64,000 bases of DNA from Sagittula stellata E-37 (lineage in GTDB: Bacteria; Pseudomonadota; Alphaproteobacteria; Rhodobacterales; Rhodobacteraceae): the NCBI RefSeq assembly GCF_039724765.1, contig NZ_CP155729.1, positions 3,667,501-3,731,500 of the forward strand. The letters are read 5' to 3'. Both the position numbers and the translations under genes were made by a program. Position 1 is the stretch's first letter, and the number at the start of each line of letters is the position of its first letter. The notes below the pieces were generated by a model that searched no databases, was not told the DNA's origin, and was given only the letters and a program-made list of their open reading frames with translations. Of this stretch, positions 7,410-15,695 are shown one piece after another.

Positions 7410-9122
7410 TCAGCCCCCCAGCTTCACGTTGTCGATGCCGACGATCTTGTCGTAGGCCCAGTATAGGATCAGCACCACCGCCAGCAGGATCGTCCCCAGC
7501 GCGGCCGCGAGACCCCAGTTGAGCGACGAGGAGATGTGGTAGGCGATCCGGTTCGAGATGAACGTACCCGTCGTGCCACCGACGATCTCGGGCGTGATGT
7601 AGTACCCGATGGCAAGAATGAACACAAGGATCGAGCCCGCGCCGATGCCGGGCACCGACTGCGGGAAGTAGACCCGCCAGAAGGTCGTCCAGTTGGTGGC
7701 CCCCAGCGACTTCGCCGCGCGGACGTAGGTCGGCGGGATGGTCGCCATCACCGAATACATCGGCAGGATCATGAACGGCAGCAGGATGTGTGTCATGGCG
7801 ATGATCGTGCCGAGCTGGTTGTTGATCATCACCAGCCGGTTGTCGTCCGCCACGAGGCCGATCCAGACAAGCACGTCGTTGATGACCCCCTGTTGCTGCA
7901 ACATCACCTTCCAGGCGGACGTCCGGACCAGAAGCGACGTCCAGAAGGGCAACAGCACCAGGATCATCAGGAGGTTCGCGGTGCGTGCCGGCAGGTTGGA
8001 CAGCAGGTAGGCCACGGGATAGGCCAGAGCAATGCAGCTGAAAGTGATGACCATCGACATGAACATCGTGCGCTTGAACAGCAGCCCGTAGATCCGCTCG
8101 TCCTCATCCCGCAGCGCCGGCCCCTCTGGCGTCTTCTGCATGTCGATGGAGTTGAGGAAGTAGCCGTTGGTGTAATTCGGCGAATACATCTTGATCGTCT
8201 TCCAGACGTCGATGTCCATCCAGTCCTTGTCGATGTCCTCAAAAACGGTGCGGACGTCGACGGTCTCGAAATCCGGGCTGTCGACAAGCGCATCTGCGGC
8301 CTTCAGCATCTCGGCCTGCGGGCCGGTGTAGTCGGACATGTCACCCGCCGCGAGGTCGCGATAGAGCATCGTGTGCACCAGCGACCAGGGTTCTTCCTCC
8401 AGCGGGCTTTTCTCTTCCTCGGTCTGCTGGAAGCGGGCGAAGTCGCGATAGGCGATGGAGGCGTTGGGCAGCCTTTGCACGATGTCGTCGCGCAGTTCGA
8501 ATTTCGGCATCCGTCCGCGATCATCCTCGGAGGCGTTGTCCCACTCCTCCTGGGCGGCAATCCACTCAGGATCGCCCATGAGCTGAGCCCACGGCAGCGC
8601 CTCGTCCCAGTTCTCGTCGAGGTCCTCGAACTGATCCTGATACACTTCGCCGATGTCATCGAGACCGCGGCCAGATTTGCGGAACAGCGAGGAAACGCCG
8701 GTCAGTTCGTAGTTCAGACGGGTGCCGAGGCGTGTATGAAGCTTCCGTTCAGCGGCCAGGAAGATGTCTTCGTAGGCGGCGTTGAACACCGTTTCGCCGG
8801 GCAACTCTCCAGACTCATCGTCCCAGCTTTCAAGCGCAACCACCGTCTTTGGCAGGGTCTCGGAGACGATCTGGTTCTCGACAGAGCGGAACAGCATATC
8901 GACAATCGGTGCGATGAAGGTCACCAGCACGAAGATCAGCAGCGGCGCAATAAGCAGCAAAGCCCGCATCTTCTGCCTTCGCAGCGCCCGCGCAAGGCTC
9001 CTTTTCAGCGGCGTGCCATCCGCCGCGAGCATCGGCCCTGACTGAGCCTTGTCCGCGGCCCGCAGGGCGTTGTCGGGTGTCGGTCCTTCGATCTTGTCTG
9101 GATCGGTGGTCGCGTCGGTCAT
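7410..9122 (-). CDS. ABC transporter permease, PotB-like, with large periplasmic insertion
   Basis: Inner-membrane permease partner, 570 residues, nearly twice the roughly 290-310 usual for PotB. A first membrane helix lies at about 53-75. It is followed by about 270 hydrophilic, strongly acidic residues (76-345, with runs such as EEEKSPLEEEPW), which by topology should face the periplasm. The normal permease core starts at 348, with helices near 352-374, 383-405, 436-457, 495-512 and 536-556, and the EAA loop at 467-493 (VRAAKSLGATNWTTFWRVYF). It overlaps the DUF1330 gene by ATGA. The insertion may contact the binding proteins or substrate; that is inference. Confidence 0.87.
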   Translation of the reverse strand: MTDATTDPDKIEGPTPDNALRAADKAQSGPMLAADGTPLKRSLARALRRQKMRALLLIAPLLIFVLVTFIAPIVDMLFRSVENQIVSETLPKTVVALESWDDESGELPGETVFNAAYEDIFLAAERKLHTRLGTRLNYELTGVSSLFRKSGRGLDDIGEVYQDQFEDLDENWDEALPWAQLMGDPEWIAAQEEWDNASEDDRGRMPKFELRDDIVQRLPNASIAYRDFARFQQTEEEKSPLEEEPWSLVHTMLYRDLAAGDMSDYTGPQAEMLKAADALVDSPDFETVDVRTVFEDIDKDWMDIDVWKTIKMYSPNYTNGYFLNSIDMQKTPEGPALRDEDERIYGLLFKRTMFMSMVITFSCIALAYPVAYLLSNLPARTANLLMILVLLPFWTSLLVRTSAWKVMLQQQGVINDVLVWIGLVADDNRLVMINNQLGTIIAMTHILLPFMILPMYSVMATIPPTYVRAAKSLGATNWTTFWRVYFPQSVPGIGAGSILVFILAIGYYITPEIVGGTTGTFISNRIAYHISSSLNWGLAAALGTILLAVVLILYWAYDKIVGIDNVKLGG

Positions 9123-9409
9123 TCTGCCCCCTCGACCACGAGTATCACGCTGTCCGCCGTGTTGTGGCGGATCTGGGCGACCTCCTGGTACTCCGGATCG
9201 TTGTAGGCCGCCAGCGCGGCCGCGTAGCTGGGAAATTCGATGACGACGTGGCGGTCGTGGGCCGTGCCCTCGACGACCTGGGATTGTCCCCCACGGACGA
9301 TGAACGTGCCCCCCAAGCGTTTCAGGATCGGCGTGTCGCGTTCGACGTATTCGCGGTAGGCCTCAGGGTGCTTAACCGTGATGTGGCCTATGATGTAGCC
9401 CTTGGGCAT
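9119..9409 (-). CDS. DUF1330 family protein
   Basis: A 96-residue protein of the dimeric alpha-beta barrel (ferredoxin-like) superfamily. The DUF1330 pattern is clear: GYIIGHITVKHPEAYREY near the start, GGTFIVRGG in the middle, and VVIEFPSYAAALAAYNDPEYQ toward the end. The biochemical role of this family is not established. It sits inside the transporter operon, between the second binding protein and the first permease, and its stop overlaps the permease start (ATGA). Tight coupling suggests it acts on, or is regulated with, the imported substrate. Confidence 0.85.
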   Translation of the reverse strand: MPKGYIIGHITVKHPEAYREYVERDTPILKRLGGTFIVRGGQSQVVEGTAHDRHVVIEFPSYAAALAAYNDPEYQEVAQIRHNTADSVILVVEGAE

Positions 9410-9500
9410 GGTGCCCCGTCCCCCTGTCGTGCGTTCAGACTGTCGTCTTGTTTTGTGGCCCGTGGCGGCGCGGATGCCCCGCCACGGACGATGTCGGTAG

Positions 9501-9530
9501 GTAGGGCGGGGCTTTGCGCCGCCGCCCTGC
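9501..9530. repeat. Short palindromic intergenic repeat, family 1
   Basis: GTAGGGCGGGG... with arms GGGCGG (9504-9509) and CCGCCC (9522-9527). It begins 8 bases after the stop of the second binding-protein gene, on the transcript between that gene and the DUF1330 gene. Confidence 0.7.
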
Positions 9531-9538
9531 CCGGTTCC

Positions 9539-10642
9539 TTACTGAGCGAGCCAGGCCTGGAACTTCGCGTCGATGTCGTCGCGGTAGTCAGCCCAGAACT
9601 CGTAGTTGTAGAGGAAGGTGTTGCCCGCGTTCGCCGGGTCGGTCGGCATGTGCATCTTCATGTCTTCGGGAACCAGCGGTGCCGAGGACGAACGTGCCGG
9701 ACCGTAAGAGATGTACTTCGCCTGGTCTGCAAGACGCTGGGTGTCGGTGGCGAACTTCACGAAGTCCTTCACGCGCGCCAGACGGTCTTCGGGCAGACCT
9801 TCGGGGATGATCCAGCCGTCAAGGTCGAACACCTGCGCGTCCCACAGCATGCCGATCGGCTGATCCTGCTCGACGATGGCGGAGTACAGACGACCGTTGT
9901 AGGTCGATCCCATGAACACTTCGCCGTCGGCCAGAAGCTGCGGCGTGTCGGCGCCCGCGTTCCACCAGACGACCTGGTCCTTGATGGTGTCCAGCTTGGC
10001 CAGCGCCTGGTCCTGACCGGCTTCGGTCTCGAGCACGTCGTAGACTTCGTCCTTGGCCACACCGTCACAGAGCAGCGCCCACTCCATGTTGTTGATCGGA
10101 CGCTTTTCCAGCGCGCGCTTGCCCGGGTAGGTTTCCAGGTCGAAGACGGCGCAGATGTCGGACGGCGGCTCGGTGCCGTCCGGCACGAGGTCCGTGCGGT
10201 AGCCGACGGTGGTCGAATACACGATCTGCGGAATGTAGCAGTCGGAGACGATCAGATCGCCGAAGTCGTCCGAAGCGGACGTGCCGTCGGGCGCTTCCGC
10301 GAGGATCTCGTCGTGGTCGACTTCCATGGCCAGACCTTCGTCACAGAGACGGATGGCGTCAGAGGCCACAACGTCCACGAGATCCCAGGTCACGTTGCCC
10401 GCTTCGTTCATGGCACGCAGCTTGGCCACGGCCTCGGCCGAGGATTCGTCCCACGACACGGATACGTCCGGGTGCATTTCGAGATACGGTTCGACATAGG
10501 CCTTCTGCTGGCTGTTCTGGTATGCACCGCCCCAGCTTACGAGGGTCATGTCGGACGCCATGTTGCCATGGCTCTCCGCGAAGGCACCGGTGGCCGCCAC
10601 GGTGAGTGCCGTCGTCGCCATCAGAGTCTTGGTGAATTTCAT
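9539..10642 (-). CDS. ABC transporter substrate-binding protein, PotD-like (copy 2)
   Basis: A 367-residue periplasmic binding protein of the spermidine/putrescine (SBP type 2) class. The N-terminus (MKFTKTLMATTALTVAATGAFAESHG) is a signal peptide with a probable cut after AFA. The mature protein opens with MTLVSWGGAYQNSQQKAYVE, the usual first strand and loop of this family, and has the hinge-region motifs WWNAGADTPQLLADGEV and GSTYNGRL. The start ATG is preceded by GGGAGA. It is clearly paralogous to the copy at 10797-11909, with many identical blocks. It is the third gene of the operon. The ligand is not predictable beyond a small polyamine-like or amino compound. Confidence 0.88.
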   Translation of the reverse strand: MKFTKTLMATTALTVAATGAFAESHGNMASDMTLVSWGGAYQNSQQKAYVEPYLEMHPDVSVSWDESSAEAVAKLRAMNEAGNVTWDLVDVVASDAIRLCDEGLAMEVDHDEILAEAPDGTSASDDFGDLIVSDCYIPQIVYSTTVGYRTDLVPDGTEPPSDICAVFDLETYPGKRALEKRPINNMEWALLCDGVAKDEVYDVLETEAGQDQALAKLDTIKDQVVWWNAGADTPQLLADGEVFMGSTYNGRLYSAIVEQDQPIGMLWDAQVFDLDGWIIPEGLPEDRLARVKDFVKFATDTQRLADQAKYISYGPARSSSAPLVPEDMKMHMPTDPANAGNTFLYNYEFWADYRDDIDAKFQAWLAQ

Positions 10643-10761
10643 TTCGGTCTCCCTTGTCGTCGCGGGACGGTTTCTTCATCCGACCCGCAGTTCACGCAGA
10701 GCGGCATGTTCCGCTCCGCCTTTTCCGGACCGGGCCGGCTGGCCACGCTCCGGTAAGACAG

Positions 10762-10790
10762 GTAGGGCGGTTTCGCGGCCGCCCCACCCG
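10762..10790. repeat. Short palindromic intergenic repeat, family 1
   Basis: GTAGGGCGG with arms GGGCGG (10765-10770) and CCGCCC (10779-10784). It starts about 6 bases after the stop of the first binding-protein gene, inside the operon. Confidence 0.7.
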
Positions 10791-10796
10791 GTTGTC

Positions 10797-11909
10797 CTAT
10801 TTGACCAGCCAGGACTGGAAGCGCGCTTCCACGTCGTCCTGGTTGTCCGCCCACCACTCGATGTTGTTCACGAGGAAGTTTTTCTGGTTGGCGGGGTTCG
10901 TCGGCATGTGCGGCCCCATCTCGATCCCCAGATCGGCATGGGTCGACACCAGCGGCTGCGACGATGCGCGGGCCGGGCCGTAAGAGATGTATTTCGCCTG
11001 GTCGGCGAGGCGCTGCGTGTCGGTGGCGAACTTCACGAAGTCCTTGACGCGCGCCAGACGGTCTTCGGGCAGATCGGCGGGAATGATCCAGCCGTCAAAG
11101 TCGAAGACCTGCCAGTCCCAAAGCATGGCAACCGGCTGCTTCTGTTCTTCGATAACAGAAAAGAGGCGCCCGTTGTAGGTCGATCCCATCACGACCTCGC
11201 CATCCGCCAGCAACTGAGGCGTGTCGGCGCCTGCGGACCACCAGACCACCTGGTCCTTGATGGTGCCCAGCTTGGCCAGCGCGCGTTCCACGCCGCCATC
11301 CTCGTCGAGCACGTCATAGAGGTCCTCTTTCGCGACACCGTCGCAAAGCAGCGCCCACTCCAGGTTCTTCTTCGGGCGCTTCTCCAGCGAACGCTTGCCC
11401 GGGAACTTCTCGAGGTCGAAGATCGCACAGACGCTGTCGGGTGTCGCGCCGTTCCACTCCGCCACATCGGTGCGGTAACCGAAAGTGGTGGAGAACACGA
11501 TCTGCGGGATAAAGCAGTCGTTGATGATGGACGGGCCAAAGTCGTCGGTCGCGCTGGAACCGTCGTCACCGGCGGCAAGATCCTCGTCGAAGTCGATCTC
11601 CATCGCGAGACCTTCGTCGCACAGACGCTGGCTGTCGGGGCCTTCGACGTCCACGAGGTCCCAAGTGATGTTGCCGGCTTCGGCCTGCGCGCGCAGCTTG
11701 GCCACCGCTTCATTGGACGACTCGTCCCAGGTGATCGACACGCCGGGGTTTGCCTCCATGTAGGGCTTGGCATAGGCCTCGGCCTGGCTGTTCTGATACG
11801 CTCCGCCCCAGCTGACGATGGTCATGCTGTCGGCCATGTCCTGCGCGCTGACCGATCCTGCCGCAAGCGACAGGCAGGTTGTGGCGAGAAGGTTCCGCGT
11901 GAGTGTCAT
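10797..11909 (-). CDS. ABC transporter substrate-binding protein, PotD-like (copy 1)
   Basis: A 370-residue periplasmic binding protein paralogous to copy 2. Signal peptide MTLTRNLLATTCLSLAAGSVSA, then MTIVSWGGAYQNSQAEAYAKPY. Shared blocks with copy 2 include KRSLEKRPKKNLEWALLCDGVA, DQVVWWSAGADTPQLLADGE and DRLARVKDFVKFATDTQRLADQ, so the duplication is fairly recent. I chose the ATG at 11909, with GGAGAA upstream; the alternative ATG at 11921 overlaps that ribosome site. Two binding proteins feeding one permease pair suggest either two related ligands or a gene-dosage effect. Confidence 0.87.
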   Translation of the reverse strand: MTLTRNLLATTCLSLAAGSVSAQDMADSMTIVSWGGAYQNSQAEAYAKPYMEANPGVSITWDESSNEAVAKLRAQAEAGNITWDLVDVEGPDSQRLCDEGLAMEIDFDEDLAAGDDGSSATDDFGPSIINDCFIPQIVFSTTFGYRTDVAEWNGATPDSVCAIFDLEKFPGKRSLEKRPKKNLEWALLCDGVAKEDLYDVLDEDGGVERALAKLGTIKDQVVWWSAGADTPQLLADGEVVMGSTYNGRLFSVIEEQKQPVAMLWDWQVFDFDGWIIPADLPEDRLARVKDFVKFATDTQRLADQAKYISYGPARASSQPLVSTHADLGIEMGPHMPTNPANQKNFLVNNIEWWADNQDDVEARFQSWLVK

Positions 11910-12023
11910 CCATTTCTCCATAACAACACCCGTTGAAGAAAGAGCCGGGTTACGGGTTACACGACCGGCCCAATTGCAACCGCCTTCGCCCTGTCCGGGA
12001 ACGGGCGGTATTCTTCCCGTCGC

Positions 12024-13127
12024 TCAGATGGCGTCGAGCGCGCGACAGTCCTGCGGGAGCCAGCCGATTTCGACCGTGCTGCCGGGCTCCAGACGCACCT
12101 GGTCGGGCGCATTGCGCGTCTTGATGACAAAGTCGTCTTTGCCCGCCACCTTCAGCCGTGTGCGGAAGATGTCGCCCATGTAGATGAACTCCAACACCTC
12201 GGCCTTCAGCGTGTGCGCGCCGGGCTGCAGGCGGTCCTTGTTGAACTCGACCCGCTCGGGCCGGATGGAGACCTTGGTCCGCTCACCGACCTTCGTCACG
12301 TTCACCGGCGTCGCGTCGATCACTTCGCCCCCGTCCAGTTTGACCACGCAGTGGTCGCCCTTGATCTCCTGCACCACGCCCTCAAGCGTGTTGTTCTCGC
12401 CGATGAACTGCGCGACGAAGCTGTTCTTCGGCTCCTCGTAAAGCACATCTGGCGGATCGAGCTGCTGGATGCGTCCGTCGTCGAAAACCGCCACGCGGTC
12501 AGACATGGTCAGCGCTTCTGTCTGGTCGTGGGTCACGTAAACCGTCGTGATCCCGAGGCTGTGCGCCAGGTTGGTGATCTCGAACTGCATATGCTCGCGA
12601 AGCTGCTTGTCGAGCGCGCCGAGCGGTTCGTCCATCAGCACCAGTTCGGGCTCGAAAACCAAGGCGCGGGCCAGCGCGATCCGCTGCTGCTGCCCCCCCG
12701 AAAGCTGTGCCGGACGGCGCCCGCCAAAGGCCCCCATCTGGACCATGTCCAGCGCGCGCTTGACCTTTTTTTCGCGCTCGGACTTGCCGATCTTGCGCAC
12801 TTCGAGCGGGAACGAAAGGTTTTCCGCAACCGTCATGTGGGGGAAGAGCGCGTAGTTCTGGAAGACCATGCCGATCCCGCGCTTGTGCGGCGGAATGTTG
12901 TTGATCGGCTTTCCGTCCAGAAGAATTTCACCATGCGTGGCGGTCTCGAAACCGGCGAGCATCATCAGGCAGGTGGTCTTGCCGGACCCCGAGGGCCCGA
13001 GCATCGTCAGAAACTCGCCCTTCGGCATCGAGAGGTTGAGGTCTTTCACGACCAGCGTTTCGCCGTCGTAGCTCTTCTGCACACGCTCGAATGCGACGAA
13101 TGCGTCGCCCGAAGATCCATCTGCCAA
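12024..13127 (-). CDS. ABC transporter ATP-binding protein, PotA-like
   Basis: The cytoplasmic ATPase of the transporter, 367 residues. Walker A GPSGSGKTT, Q-loop MVFQNYALFPH, signature LSGGQQQR, Walker B LVLMDEPLGALD and the switch His in VTHDQTEAL are intact. The C-terminal third (about 245-367) is a TOBE/MOP-like regulatory domain, as in PotA. It is the first gene of a six-gene operon running to 6222: ATPase, two binding proteins, DUF1330 protein, two permeases. A TATAAA hexamer on the minus strand (13168-13173) about 45 bases upstream may be the -10 of its promoter; no good -35 is visible. Confidence 0.9.
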   Translation of the reverse strand: MADGSSGDAFVAFERVQKSYDGETLVVKDLNLSMPKGEFLTMLGPSGSGKTTCLMMLAGFETATHGEILLDGKPINNIPPHKRGIGMVFQNYALFPHMTVAENLSFPLEVRKIGKSEREKKVKRALDMVQMGAFGGRRPAQLSGGQQQRIALARALVFEPELVLMDEPLGALDKQLREHMQFEITNLAHSLGITTVYVTHDQTEALTMSDRVAVFDDGRIQQLDPPDVLYEEPKNSFVAQFIGENNTLEGVVQEIKGDHCVVKLDGGEVIDATPVNVTKVGERTKVSIRPERVEFNKDRLQPGAHTLKAEVLEFIYMGDIFRTRLKVAGKDDFVIKTRNAPDQVRLEPGSTVEIGWLPQDCRALDAI

Positions 13128-13847
13128 AGCAGGCTCCCTGTGTTTTTGTCCCGCGGCTTTGATCCGCTTTTATAGCTTCAAACTAAAACCGGTTACGCTC
13201 ACGACTGCAAGCATCTCCCCGATACTCGCACACCAGGCAGGCAAATCCGGCACTTCCGGTCAGAAAAACGGCATCAAGCAGGACAATCGACGGGAGATTT
13301 GTGGGGGTTCCGGCAATCCTCCTGCAGTGGGAACACCGATCACCACCGGCTTTCTCGCCTAAGACGTGATAAAATGGTGTGCATACACGCATTTGCATCG
13401 TTCCTCTCACACAATGGCCGCCCAATTTTATGGCACGCACACCCGGAGCTGATCGTTCAACGCACAACCCTGAAAAGAGGGCGCAGACACGCAATTTGCC
13501 CGGTCCCGACGGATGCTCCGCCCTGCCGCAGAATCGGTTCGCGATGGGTGATTCTCTCGCATCGCAAGCGAATCGCCGGCGATGTCGGCCGCCATTTCTC
13601 GTGCCAGAAAGCGTGCCGCGAAATGTCGATACCGGCCAGATCGGGGGTGTCCCGGTCCGGGAACGACCGCTTGAACAGGGCACTTCCGAGGTGGGGCTGC
13701 ACGTGGCCTGGCGATCCGGCCCCCTCAGGATCAGCCCGCTTGTCGGGCAGCCCGGCGAAAAAGCGTCCTTCCGTGTCGCTTCCCGTCTGGACCGCCCGGA
13801 ACCCCGGCCCCTAGGGTGCCCGAAGACACTTACTGCAGGAGCCCGCC
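13128..13847. other. 720-bp intergenic region between divergent potA-like and peptidase genes
   Basis: No reading frame here looks like a protein: the open frames on both strands are proline/arginine-rich, lack ribosome sites, and run into the peptidase gene. It must hold the promoters of both divergent units. An AT-richer stretch at 13165-13195 lies before the ATPase gene. A GTGT-N4-ACAC motif at 13377-13388 is a possible operator half-site pair. Confidence 0.6.
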
Positions 13848-15044
13848 GTGCCGCATCAGTTCGCCAAATCGCTGCCATTCTCGCAGTCCGAATTCGACCG
13901 CCGGCTGGCCAAAACGCGTGCCGCCATGGCGCGGCGAAATCTGGATGTGCTCCTGCTCACCGACCCCTCGAACATGGCCTGGATCACCGGGTATGATGGG
14001 TGGTCCTTCTACGTGCACCAGGGGGTGCTGATCTTCGCCGACCCCGGCAACGACCCGATGTGGTGGGGCCGACGGCAGGACGGCGCAGGCGCCCTGCGTA
14101 CGGTCTGGATGGATGATGAGCGCGTCACCAGCTACGATGAGACTTACATCCAGTCGACCGAAAAGCACCCCATGCAGGAACTGGCCGCCCGCCTGCACGA
14201 CCTCGGTCATGCCACCGCCCGGATCGGCGTGGAGCTGGAAAACTACTATTTCTCCGCAAAGGCCTGGCTGACCCTGCGCGCGGCCCTGCCGGACGCGCAT
14301 TTCGAGGACGCCACGGCGCTGGTGAACTGGCAGCGCGCGGTAAAGTCGGACGAAGAGCTGACCTACATGCGCTCCGCCGCCCGGATATCGGAGAAGATCA
14401 TCGACGGTCTCTTGGAAAGGGTCGAACCCGGAATACCAAAGAACGAGATTGTAGCGGAGATCTACCGCGATGCCGTCACCGGCACGGAGGGGCAATGGGG
14501 CGATTATCCTGCCATTGTGCCGTTGCTGCCCTCGGGCGCCGATGCCGCGGCCTCTCACCTGACATGGAACGGCAAGCCCTTTGCCACCGGCGAAGCGACG
14601 TTCTTCGAGATCTCGGGCTGCGTGCGCCGCTACCACGCGCCATTCTGCCGTACGATCTTTCTGGGCGAGCCGCCGGACTACATCCTGCACGCAGAGGCCG
14701 CGCTGGTCGAAGGCATAGAAGCCGGACTGGAGGCCGCCCGTGCCGGCAACCGCGCCTGCGACATCGCCAATGCTCTGAACGCCTCGCTCATCAAGGCAGG
14801 CATCACGCGAGGAGCGCGGTCGGGCTATCCCATCGGTCTCAGCTACCCGCCGGACTGGGGCGAGCGCACGATCTCGATCCGTCCCGAGGACGAAACCGTT
14901 CTTGAGGCGGGGATGACCTTCCACTTCATGCCGGGGCTCTGGATGGAAAACTGGGGGCTGGAGATCACCGAATCGATTGTCATCCGCGACGGCCAGGCAG
15001 CGGAATGCCTATGCGACCGGCCCCGGAAGCTTTTCGTGAAGTGA
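13848..15044 (+). CDS. M24-family metallopeptidase-like enzyme, ectoine hydrolase (DoeA) type
   Basis: A 398-residue creatinase/aminopeptidase-P fold protein: N-terminal domain 1-160, pita-bread domain 170-395. It lacks the canonical metal-ligand pattern of M24 peptidases: the DxG strand reads FFEISGC, the His motif reads GYPIGLSYPPDWGER, and the late Glu motif reads FHFMPGLW. This divergence, the length and motifs such as GYDGWSFYVHQ match what I recall of DoeA/EutD ectoine hydrolases, which open the ectoine ring to N-acetyl-diaminobutyrate. I chose the GTG at 13848, preceded by AGGAG at a good distance. No other ectoine-catabolism gene (doeB, C or D) is adjacent, so the assignment is tentative; Xaa-Pro peptidase is the fallback. 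Confidence 0.65.
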   Translation: MPHQFAKSLPFSQSEFDRRLAKTRAAMARRNLDVLLLTDPSNMAWITGYDGWSFYVHQGVLIFADPGNDPMWWGRRQDGAGALRTVWMDDERVTSYDETYIQSTEKHPMQELAARLHDLGHATARIGVELENYYFSAKAWLTLRAALPDAHFEDATALVNWQRAVKSDEELTYMRSAARISEKIIDGLLERVEPGIPKNEIVAEIYRDAVTGTEGQWGDYPAIVPLLPSGADAAASHLTWNGKPFATGEATFFEISGCVRRYHAPFCRTIFLGEPPDYILHAEAALVEGIEAGLEAARAGNRACDIANALNASLIKAGITRGARSGYPIGLSYPPDWGERTISIRPEDETVLEAGMTFHFMPGLWMENWGLEITESIVIRDGQAAECLCDRPRKLFVK

Positions 15045-15090
15045 TTTCGACGCCTTCGGCGTCCGGTAGCGCCTGTGGCCGGCGAGGATC

Positions 15091-15112
15091 AGGTATTTGG
15101 ACCAAGATGAAG
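15091..15112 (+). repeat. Dispersed repeat, family 2 (AGGTATTT...CCAAGATGAAG)
   Basis: Reads AGGTATTTGG then ACCAAGATGAAG, just after the peptidase stop. Related copies lie at 36606, 51831 and 51869, with a degenerate one at 39272. Confidence 0.6.
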
Positions 15113-15179
15113 GGAGAGGGTGCGCCTGCCCTTTCAGGTTTGCACTTGTTGCAGGCGATCCTTGGTCCGGGCGGGGGCG

Positions 15180-15695
15180 TCAGACGAGCGTTTCAGGCAC
15201 AATGAGCCGTGTGCCGATCCTGATCCGTTTCGCGATGCTCAGGAGATGGTCGGGCCGGAATGCCACGCAGCCTTCGGTCGGGAAACCCTGACGGCGCCAA
15301 CGGTGGAGAAAGATGGCCGAGCCGCGTCCTTTCTCGGCCCAAGGCCAGTTCCAGTCCGTCAGGAGCACGAGGTCGTAAAGGCGGTCCCCGCGGCGCAGGC
15401 GTTCGTGACTCCATGGGTAGGGGGCCCGGACCATGAGGTTGTAGTCCTCGTGGCGCGGGTCGTCGGACCAGAGGTCGCCGGGCCGGATGGGCACCGCCCA
15501 GGGGGCGGGCCTGGCGATCCGGTCGGGGCGATAAAGCAGCCCTACGATGTCATGCTTGCCGGAGGGCGTTGCGCCGTCGCCTTCGCGCTTGTCGACGCGC
15601 ACACCCCCTCGCCCGATGCTGCACGGCCACAGGTTTCCAGCGAACCGGAGCCCTTGCCGGGTCAGAACGAGGTCGTTGCGGGAGTGCGCGCGCAT
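15180..15695 (-). CDS. L,D-transpeptidase catalytic domain (YkuD-like) protein
   Basis: A 171-residue protein consisting almost only of a YkuD domain. The catalytic signature is present in a diverged form: H131 in IFLHRW and C143 in PTEGCVAF, where classical enzymes have HG-x-SHGC. KREGDGATPSGKHDI near residue 36 is the usual N-terminal strand of the domain. I see no signal peptide or membrane segment, which is unusual for an enzyme that cross-links peptidoglycan. Its start and the stop of the upstream oxidoreductase share one base (TGATG), so they are co-translated. Function in cell-wall cross-linking is inferred from the family. Confidence 0.78.
   Translation of the reverse strand: MRAHSRNDLVLTRQGLRFAGNLWPCSIGRGGVRVDKREGDGATPSGKHDIVGLLYRPDRIARPAPWAVPIRPGDLWSDDPRHEDYNLMVRAPYPWSHERLRRGDRLYDLVLLTDWNWPWAEKGRGSAIFLHRWRRQGFPTEGCVAFRPDHLLSIAKRIRIGTRLIVPETLV

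Noticed and set aside
9539..11909. The two binding-protein genes as a possible assembly artefact or recent tandem duplication
   Set aside because: They are clearly paralogous, but the signal peptides and many loops differ, so they are long-separated functional copies.
13183..13878. Open frames of about 170-230 codons in the gap before the ectoine-hydrolase-like gene
   Set aside because: Composition is Pro/Arg/Ser-rich and unlike neighbours, no ribosome sites, and they run into the peptidase gene in another frame.
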